This document shows, piece by piece, positions 42,129 to 47,470 of a DNA stretch of 47,470 bases. The stretch lies in contig JANQIX010000005.1 in NCBI GenBank assembly GCA_028281925.1, positions 1 to 47,470 of the forward strand, given 5' to 3'. The notes under the pieces are model-generated. The model did not search any database and was not told the origin of the DNA. It was given only the letters and a program-made list of their open reading frames with translations. Position numbers and translations under genes: made by a program. Source of the DNA: Alphaproteobacteria bacterium. GTDB taxonomy: Bacteria; Pseudomonadota; Alphaproteobacteria; DSM-16000; Inquilinaceae. The stretch's first letter is position 1, and every line of letters starts with the position of its first letter.

Positions 42129-42369
42129 TGCGCTTGGCAGCGCATGACTAAAAGGCGGTTTCTAGCACGCTTTGGTTAACAGAACTATTGCCCAAGCGCC
42201 GATTTGCCATGCATTGCGGGCACATGGCCACGCCGCCATGACAGCCCGAGCTTACGGATCCGAAACCGATCGCGGAAATCGATTGTCCTTATTGTCTTGA
42301 TCGTTTCGGCCTATCATCGGCAGGGTCGATGCCAGCCGGCCCTGCACGGCGCATGACCAGAGCCGCCCC
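42129..42369. promoter_or_regulatory. Divergent promoter region upstream of oxyR and the YbaN-hemA unit
   Basis: A 241-base gap between minus- and plus-strand genes. The A+T-richer stretch 42280-42315, including TTGTCT and TATCAT 14 bases apart (short spacing), is the probable oxyR promoter. The other side (42150-42200, with TTTGGTTAAC and AACTATTG) may serve the YbaN-hemA unit. No confident OxyR dyad is visible. Confidence 0.35.
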
Positions 42370-43293
42370 ATGAACCTGCGTGACCTGCAATACCTGATCG
42401 CAGTGGCCGAGAAACGTCATTTCGGCAAGGCGGCGGAAGCGTGCCATGTCACCCAGCCCACGTTGAGCGGCCAGATCAAGCGCCTGGAGGAACAGCTTGG
42501 CGTGGCCGTGTTCGAGCGGACCAACCGATCGGTGGCGCCGACCCCGGTTGGGGCGGAGATCATCAAACACGCTCGCCTGGCGCTTGAGCAGGCGGAGATG
42601 ATCGAGGGCCTGGCCCAAGCGCATCGCGACCCGCTGGCCGGTCCACTGCGCCTCGGCGTCATCCCGACGCTCAGCCCCTATCTGATGCCATCGGTGCTGA
42701 CCCCCTTGCAGGCTGCCTGCCCCCGCATGCGGTTGGTGTTGTCGGAAGAAGTGACGGGGACGCTGGTGGAGCGCCTGAGGACCCACGAGATCGACGCCGC
42801 CCTGCTGGCGACGGACACTGACGACCATGAACTGGCGACGATCCCTTTGTTCGACGAGCCGTTCTGGGTGGCCTATCCGCTCGGCCATCCCTTGCACGAC
42901 CTAGAGCGCGTGACGGAGCGGGACCTGGAAGACGTCGACCTCCTGCTCTTGACGGACGGGCATTGCTTGCGCGACCAGGCCCTGGCGCTCTGCAGCACCA
43001 CCGTGCCGGCGGGCGACGGCACACAGGCCGATCTGAGGGCGTCGAGCCTTGAGACATTGTTGAACCTGGTGGCCGCCAGCTTCGGCTGCACGCTGATGCC
43101 GGCGCTGGCCGTGCGTGGGCCGTGGCTCACCGATATGGGCATTCTCGCGCGCACGATCGACGCGCGCGCCGCCAAACGCACGATCGGCTTGGTCTATCGC
43201 CACACGTTCCCGCGCGACGCGGCCATTCAGGCGCTGGCATCGGTGATCGTGCTGAACCTGCCCAACACAGTGACGCCGCTCTACCGCACCTGA
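42370..43293 (+). CDS. oxyR: Peroxide-sensing LysR-type regulator OxyR
   Basis: A 307-aa LysR-family regulator. Residues 1-60 form the winged helix (MNLRDLQYLIAVAEKRHFGKAAEACHVTQPTLSGQIKRLEEQLGV). The sensor domain has the OxyR signature LTDGHCLRDQALALC with Cys199 and Cys208 at exactly the E. coli positions, the pair that forms the activating disulfide with H2O2. ASSLETLLNLVAASFGCTLMPALAV is the next conserved block. No katG or ahpC lies beside it here. It should be autoregulated, and controls peroxide-response genes elsewhere. Confidence 0.95.
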   Translation: MNLRDLQYLIAVAEKRHFGKAAEACHVTQPTLSGQIKRLEEQLGVAVFERTNRSVAPTPVGAEIIKHARLALEQAEMIEGLAQAHRDPLAGPLRLGVIPTLSPYLMPSVLTPLQAACPRMRLVLSEEVTGTLVERLRTHEIDAALLATDTDDHELATIPLFDEPFWVAYPLGHPLHDLERVTERDLEDVDLLLLTDGHCLRDQALALCSTTVPAGDGTQADLRASSLETLLNLVAASFGCTLMPALAVRGPWLTDMGILARTIDARAAKRTIGLVYRHTFPRDAAIQALASVIVLNLPNTVTPLYRT

Positions 43294-43297
43294 CCGG

Positions 43298-43335
43298 CGG
43301 GTGCGGAAGGCGGCAATCCCCGCGTCCCGCACCCG
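43298..43335. terminator. Bidirectional terminator hairpin between oxyR and the Tat repeat protein
   Basis: CGGGTGCGG (43298-43306) pairs with CCGCACCCG (43327-43335), 9 perfect base pairs and a 20-base loop, followed by GAAAG. It begins 5 bases after the oxyR stop and ends 18 bases before the convergent gene's stop, so it can serve both transcripts. No U-tract. Confidence 0.6.
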
Positions 43336-43353
43336 AAAGAACGGTCTGTGGCG

Positions 43354-44040
43354 TCAGCGCACCTGCTGCAGCTGCGCCATGGTGTTCTGGTCGGCCAGCC
43401 CGGTGACCGGGAACCCGTAATACCGCTGGAAGGCGATGATCGCCGAGCGCGTCCGCTGTCCATAGACACCGTCAACCGGCCCCGGATTGAAGCCCAGGTT
43501 ACTGAGATTGGTCTGGATGGACACGACAAGCTGATTGACCCGCACCACCCGGCCGCGGCCATAGCCGACCGGATCGGCATAAGCGCCGGCGTCATTGTCG
43601 GTGATGCCCGTGCCGCCGCCGCCCCGGCCGTACCCCACGGGATCGGCATAGGCGCCGGAATCGTTGTCCGTGATCCCAGTGCCACTGCTGCCGCGGCCAT
43701 AGCCGACCGGATCGGCATAAGCGCCCGTGTCGCTATCCGTGATGCCGGTTCCGCCGCCACCACCGCGGCCGCGGCCCGCAGGATCGGCATAGGCACCGCC
43801 GTCGCTATCGGTGATGCCCGTATAGCCGCGGCCGGCCCCGGCCGGATCGGCATAAGGGCCGCTGTCGCTATCGGTAACGGCCAGTGCCTCACGGCTGCCG
43901 CCGACCAGTGCCGTAGCGCCGACGGCCACAGGCGCAACAGCCTTCAGCAGCGATCGCCGCGGCAGTGCCTGACGGCTCTGGATGTCTTCGTCCTTCAGAG
44001 TGCCCGGCCCGTCTTTCCGCCGGTTCCGATCGTCAGCCAT
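43354..44040 (-). CDS. Tat-exported peptidoglycan-binding protein with five acidic/Gly-Arg repeats
   Basis: A 228-aa protein. LPRRSLLKAVAPVAVGATALVGG (residues 26-48) is a twin-arginine signal, likely cleaved after EALA (residue 54). Five tandem units follow at 55-163, each near (V/I)TDSDxGxYADPxGxGRG with a Gly-rich spacer. The C-terminal domain (residues about 168-225) is PG_binding_1: VRVNQLVVSIQTNLSNLGFNPGPVDGVYGQRTRSAIIAFQRYYGFPVTG. GAGGA precedes the ATG at 44040. It is read towards the oxyR terminator. The DSD/ADP elements might bind cations, or the repeats might be processed; both are guesses. Role: presumably bound to the cell wall in the periplasm. Confidence 0.75.
   Translation of the reverse strand: MADDRNRRKDGPGTLKDEDIQSRQALPRRSLLKAVAPVAVGATALVGGSREALAVTDSDSGPYADPAGAGRGYTGITDSDGGAYADPAGRGRGGGGGTGITDSDTGAYADPVGYGRGSSGTGITDNDSGAYADPVGYGRGGGGTGITDNDAGAYADPVGYGRGRVVRVNQLVVSIQTNLSNLGFNPGPVDGVYGQRTRSAIIAFQRYYGFPVTGLADQNTMAQLQQVR
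43552..43878 (-). repeat. Five tandem coding repeats (63-72 bp) in the Tat repeat protein
   Basis: Units of 21-24 codons encode TDSD/TDND, then (P/A)YADP, then a GxGRG ending. The third to fifth units are nearly identical (AYADPVGYGRG), the first two diverge (PAGAGRG, PAGRGRG), which fits expansion at one end. They are in frame and translated, so they are not a CRISPR array. Confidence 0.9.
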
Positions 44041-44372
44041 AACGTCCTCGCCCCCTTCTTTCCCTTCTTCACGGCATGCCCTCCGGCCATGCGAAGCCGT
44101 GAGACCTGATTTGCGAGCCTCGCCCCCCGGTCGGCGGAAACACCGCAAACCACCATCTGTCATAATACTTAACGAACAGCCAACTTTATCCTCGGGTCAC
44201 GCGAGTTAGCCCGTTGATTCCATGGCGCTACCCAGGTTCCGACTACAATCTGAACCAAATGCCCCCGAACAGGCAACGGTTCGATGCGTCGCAAGCCAGG
44301 ATCAGCCCACGCTAAGGCGCTGGAAGGGCCTTCCAGCGGTGGGGCGAGCCTTAGAAGGCCGCGGCCGCCATA
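44041..44372. other. 332-base gap between two minus-strand genes
   Basis: It contains the nested hairpin at 44312-44354 after the beta-helix gene, and probably the promoter for the Tat protein in its A+T-richer part (44150-44210). No gene is supported. Confidence 0.4.
44312..44354 (-). terminator. Nested hairpin terminator after the beta-helix gene
   Basis: Outer arms CTAAGGC (44312-44318) and GCCTTAG (44348-44354) enclose a perfect 10-bp inverted repeat CGCTGGAAGG/CCTTCCAGCG (44318-44338, single-base centre); the arms share position 44318. It begins 18 bases past the stop of the beta-helix gene. No T-run; still the clearest hairpin in this part and a likely transcription end. Confidence 0.6.
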
Positions 44373-47300
44373 CTATTGGCAGGCCGCGTCGGCGTTCCAG
44401 AAGTCGCCCAGATAGGCGGCCACGCAGGTGTCTTCGGCCTGGGCCTGCTCGCTGCCCGGGCCCGCCGCCGGCTGCAGGTCGCCGAGGTTGACCGGCCCCT
44501 GCCCTTGCCCCTGACCTCCGCCGGCTGCCGGCTGCAGGCCTCCGGGCCCGCCCAGTTCGCCGATGCTGAAGCTGTCTGAGAACACGGTCGCCTGGAACGG
44601 CTCGCCCAGCTCGTTGGTGAAGAACACGGCCCCGCCCGGCCGATCGGTCTGGCTCTCCGCGTTTCGGATCTCGTCCAGCAGGCTCTCCGTATCCGTTGGG
44701 AAGCCGCCAAACAGCACTTCGGGCTCAATCGGCGGGCCGATCGTCTCCGGCTGGAAGGCGAAGAATTCGAAGGCCGTGTTGCCGAACGGCGGCGAGATGT
44801 TGGCATCGTCGTCGCCGGTCTCCAGCACGATCAGGGTCGGCAGATCGCCAGCAGCGATGCCATTGATCGACTGGGCGAAGTTGACGGCGAACCCGACGCC
44901 GTTCGGCGAGCCCCACCAGTTGCCCTGGAGGTCCAGCGTACCGGCGCCGAGCTGGTTGTACCCGAAGCCGCCATTGCCGTCGTCGAAGCCCGCACCGGGC
45001 ACGAAATTGATCTGCACGAACAGGCTGTCGGGCGAAAGGCTGGCCGGGGTGTCGACCAGGATGCCGTTGCCGCCGTTGCGCGCGATGAAGTTCTGGAACA
45101 CCTCCGTCCGGCTGGCGACATCGCCGCCGAAGGCGATGCCGTTGCCGCCGTTGTCGAGGATGAAGTTGTTGTGCACCGCCGTCGTCTCGGTCGACGCAAT
45201 GCCCCCGGTGACGCTGATGCCGTTGGCGCCGTTACCCGTGATCATGTTGCGGCTGACCGTCACGGCCGCGTTCGACAGGATGTCCAGGAAGCTGATGCCG
45301 CTGCCACCGCCGCCGGTGATGGATCCGGTCACGGCGAAGCCTGCCAGCTCCACCTCCGCAGTGCCGTCATAATCCGCACCGTCCTGCGTCGCCGTGCCGT
45401 TGAGGTCGATGCTCACCACTGCATCTCCGCCGATCGCGCCGTCGAAGGCGATGCCGTTTTCGATCAGCGAGTTGATATCGGCATTCTCCGCGATCTCCAG
45501 CCCGATGCCGGCGAAGCCGGTGGTGACGAGGCCGTCGAATTCGATCCCGTTATGATTGGAGAACACGGTGTTGTTGATGATGCGGACCTGCGAGAGGCCC
45601 GTCACGCCCTGGAAATCGATGCCGACGCCGTCGTCATCGTTGGCAAGGCCGACGCGTGCGGCCGCCGTGCCGATGGTGTTGTCCTCGACCAGCAGCATCG
45701 CATTTCCGCGAACCGCCTCCTGGGCGCCGGCACCATCGCCAATCGAACCCGTCTCCACGTCGAACACGCCGATGCCATCGTCGCCGGCCTCGATGGTGTT
45801 GCGCAGGATGCTGACTTCGCTGTCGCCGCCGATGCCGTTCCAGAAGGCGATGCCGCGGTCTTCCTTGCCTTCGCCGGCGCTGATCGCGTTGTCGGAGATC
45901 TCCACGCCCGAGGTGCCGACGGGGCTGACATTCACGAAGCCGTCGAAGCGGATGCCCATATCGCCGCGCGCCGTGTCACCGCCGCCTGTCGTGGTCAGCA
46001 CGTCGATGTCGTTGAAGCTGATCAGAACCAGCGTCTCGCCGCCCAGCTCTCCGCCGAAATAGATGCCGTCATGGCCGGTGGCGTTGCCGGGCGCCGCGTT
46101 GCCGACATCGATGTCGTTGCCCGTGACGTCCGTCCCGCCGATCGTCACGTCCGTGTCGGTCACGGTATCGCCGAAATGGATACCATCGCCGTCGAGGCCG
46201 TCCGTGTTACCGGCATCGATGACGTTGGTGAGAATGTCGATCGTAGAGCCCGAGACCGCCTCGGAGAAGAAGATGCCGTGGATGCCGGCCAGGATTGACG
46301 GATTGTCCGAGATCGTGATGGTGCTGTCGTCCACCGTGCCGTCGAACTCCACGCCTTCCTCGCCGGCCTGGATCGAGTTGTTGCCGACGACCGTGATCGT
46401 CGCCGTGTCGCTGACCGTATCGTCGAACTCGATGCCGCTGCCCGTGGTGCCGCGGATCGCTGCGTTGTTCGACACCGTGACCGTTCCGCCGGAGATCGCG
46501 CCGATATTGATGCCGTCTTCCGCGCCGATGATCGCCGCGTTGCCGCCGAACGGGGTCAGGACGCCATCGATCAATACACTGGCCGTGCCGATGGTGACGT
46601 CCGAATTGGTCACGCCGTCGTCGATGAAGATCGCATCGAAGCCGTCGCCCAGGATGGCGCTGTTGCCGGCGATCACGATCCTGCTCGTGTCGGCGCTGCC
46701 GATCGCGATACCGTCGATGCCGTTGACACCGCCGCCGTCGCCGCCGCGGATCTCAGTGTTGCCGACCACCGCGAACAGCGCATCGGCGGTGATGTCGTCG
46801 GCGAAGATGCCGATGGCGGAGTCGCCCTGGATCAGCGTGTTGTTGTCCACCGTGAAGCTGCCGCCGGCAATGTCTTCGACCGCCACACCGACGGTGGAAC
46901 CGACGATGTTCCCGTTGCCGCCGAACTGGGTCAGGACGCCATCGATCAACACACTGGCCGTGCCGATGGTGAAGTCCGTATCGGTCAGGTTTCCGTCGAC
47001 GAGGATGCCGACATTGCCGTTGCCGATGATGTCGTCATTGCCGGCAATGGCGATCGTGCTCATGTCCGCGCTGGTGATCGAGATGCCGTTGTCGAAGTCG
47101 ATGACGCCGGCGCCGTCGCCGCCGCGGATTGCGGTGTTGCCGACGACCGCAAACAGCGCATCGGCGGTGATGTCGCCGGCGAAGATGCCGAAGGCGAATT
47201 CGCCGCGGATCAGGTCGTTGTTGGCGACCGTGACGCTGCCGCCGGTGATGCCGTCGAAGGTCACTCCACTGACGACACCGACGATGTCGCCGTTGCCGCC

Positions 47301-47470
47301 GAAGGCCGTCGACGTGCCGTCGACCGTTGCCGTCGCCTGGCCGATGATCACCTCGGTGTCGATCAGGTCGTCAACGACGAAGATGCCGCCAAAGCCGTCG
47401 CCCAGGATCTGCTCGTTCTGCGCGATCACGATAGTGCTGCCGTTGCTGGCACCGCGAATGGTGATGCCGT
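44373..47470 (-). CDS. Large right-handed beta-helix surface/exported protein, 5' end beyond window
   Basis: At least 1,032 codons are visible, open to the right edge. The sequence is a long series of short beta-strand rungs with N/G turns (for example VTVSNNAAIRGTTGSGIEF and TITVVGNNSIQAGEEGVEF), the pattern of parallel beta-helix proteins such as pectate-lyase-like folds and adhesins. The N-terminal visible part has two and a half near-identical units of about 126 residues. Towards the C-terminus come LQGNWWGSPNGVGF, a domain resembling FxPET, then a Gly/Gln-rich tail (GGGQGQGQGP) and two cysteines near the end (EDTCVAAYLGDFWNADAACQ). It lacks visible catalytic residues. Likely exported adhesin or matrix protein; signal peptide lies outside the window. 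Confidence 0.8.
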   Translation of the reverse strand, partial: GITIRGASNGSTIVIAQNEQILGDGFGGIFVVDDLIDTEVIIGQATATVDGTSTAFGGNGDIVGVVSGVTFDGITGGSVTVANNDLIRGEFAFGIFAGDITADALFAVVGNTAIRGGDGAGVIDFDNGISITSADMSTIAIAGNDDIIGNGNVGILVDGNLTDTDFTIGTASVLIDGVLTQFGGNGNIVGSTVGVAVEDIAGGSFTVDNNTLIQGDSAIGIFADDITADALFAVVGNTEIRGGDGGGVNGIDGIAIGSADTSRIVIAGNSAILGDGFDAIFIDDGVTNSDVTIGTASVLIDGVLTPFGGNAAIIGAEDGINIGAISGGTVTVSNNAAIRGTTGSGIEFDDTVSDTATITVVGNNSIQAGEEGVEFDGTVDDSTITISDNPSILAGIHGIFFSEAVSGSTIDILTNVIDAGNTDGLDGDGIHFGDTVTDTDVTIGGTDVTGNDIDVGNAAPGNATGHDGIYFGGELGGETLVLISFNDIDVLTTTGGGDTARGDMGIRFDGFVNVSPVGTSGVEISDNAISAGEGKEDRGIAFWNGIGGDSEVSILRNTIEAGDDGIGVFDVETGSIGDGAGAQEAVRGNAMLLVEDNTIGTAAARVGLANDDDGVGIDFQGVTGLSQVRIINNTVFSNHNGIEFDGLVTTGFAGIGLEIAENADINSLIENGIAFDGAIGGDAVVSIDLNGTATQDGADYDGTAEVELAGFAVTGSITGGGGSGISFLDILSNAAVTVSRNMITGNGANGISVTGGIASTETTAVHNNFILDNGGNGIAFGGDVASRTEVFQNFIARNGGNGILVDTPASLSPDSLFVQINFVPGAGFDDGNGGFGYNQLGAGTLDLQGNWWGSPNGVGFAVNFAQSINGIAAGDLPTLIVLETGDDDANISPPFGNTAFEFFAFQPETIGPPIEPEVLFGGFPTDTESLLDEIRNAESQTDRPGGAVFFTNELGEPFQATVFSDSFSIGELGGPGGLQPAAGGGQGQGQGPVNLGDLQPAAGPGSEQAQAEDTCVAAYLGDFWNADAACQ
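46457..47420 (-). repeat. 126-residue (about 375-bp) repeats in the beta-helix gene
   Basis: Units begin at AQNEQILGDGFGGI, AGNDDIIGNGNVGI and AGNSAILGDGFDAI (about 47420, 47042 and 46667, minus strand). The first and second share ITADALFAVVGNTxIRGGDG; the second and third share TIGTASVLIDGVLTxFGGN with near-identical DNA. The third is only half length. The DNA similarity shows recent duplication inside the gene. Confidence 0.75.

Noticed and set aside
43552..43878. CRISPR-like array
   Set aside because: The repeats are in frame, of 63-72 bp without unique spacers, and are translated as part of a Tat-exported protein.

Overview
The window is high-GC bacterial DNA that looks like a chromosome of an alphaproteobacterium, probably of Rhodospirillales type. 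The evidence is a C4-pathway 5-aminolevulinate synthase, an IpdC closely resembling my memory of the Azospirillum enzyme, Ugp-type and amino-acid ABC cassettes, an OxyR with both redox cysteines, and frequent GTG/TTG starts with 4-bp ATGA/GTGA gene overlaps. I see no rRNA, tRNA, CRISPR array or transposase. Two lower-GC patches (about 10985-11350 and 12977-13370) and a decayed rtcB fragment suggest local insertion and deletion.

Layout. 1-2509 (minus): hydrogenase maturation genes hypE (cut by the window edge) and hypD, preceded by a SIS-domain isomerase; no hypC is present. 2558-4555 (minus): two small exported proteins and a YjbR-like protein. 4608-10982: a TetR regulator divergent from a probable mandelate racemase, then lutABC and an aromatic 2-oxoacid decarboxylase; two copies of a palindromic intergenic repeat bracket lutABC. 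10985-15190: small membrane protein, rtcB remnant, and an accessory cluster of a peptidoglycan-binding M15-type peptidase, a low-GC small protein and a 601-aa protein with a cationic helical stretch. 15246-20527 (minus): Ugp-like ABC importer with a metallophosphoesterase. 21110-23032 (minus): YegI-like protein kinase. 23449-27370: trpB2, mmsA and a 3-hydroxyisobutyrate dehydrogenase-like gene. 27826-31295: lipoprotein plus an 854-aa multidomain wall hydrolase. 31323-40408: a catabolic locus with a GntR regulator, 2-hydroxyacid dehydrogenase, amino-acid ABC importer, M20 hydrolase, enolase-superfamily enzyme, DoeA-like M24 hydrolase and a fused glutamine-amidotransferase. 40363-43293: hemA, a YbaN-like membrane protein and oxyR. 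43354-47470 (minus): a Tat-exported repeat protein and a large beta-helix protein that runs off the right edge.

How genes may work together. The strongest system-level signal is 4608-10982. The racemase carries every mandelate-racemase active-site residue at a constant +2 offset from the Pseudomonas numbering, and is followed by an Fe-S 2-hydroxyacid oxidase (LutABC) and a thiamine-diphosphate decarboxylase. Together they could form a racemase-oxidase-decarboxylase route for aromatic 2-hydroxyacids, a mandelate-type pathway built from non-classical parts. The second candidate is the 31323-40408 locus, whose enzyme set suggests import, ring or amide opening, and epimerisation of an unidentified nitrogen compound. 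The third is a set of secreted or cell-wall-targeted proteins that share peptidoglycan-binding folds (11950-15190, 28731-31295, 43354-44040). All functional statements rest on motif recognition from the sequence, without database searches.
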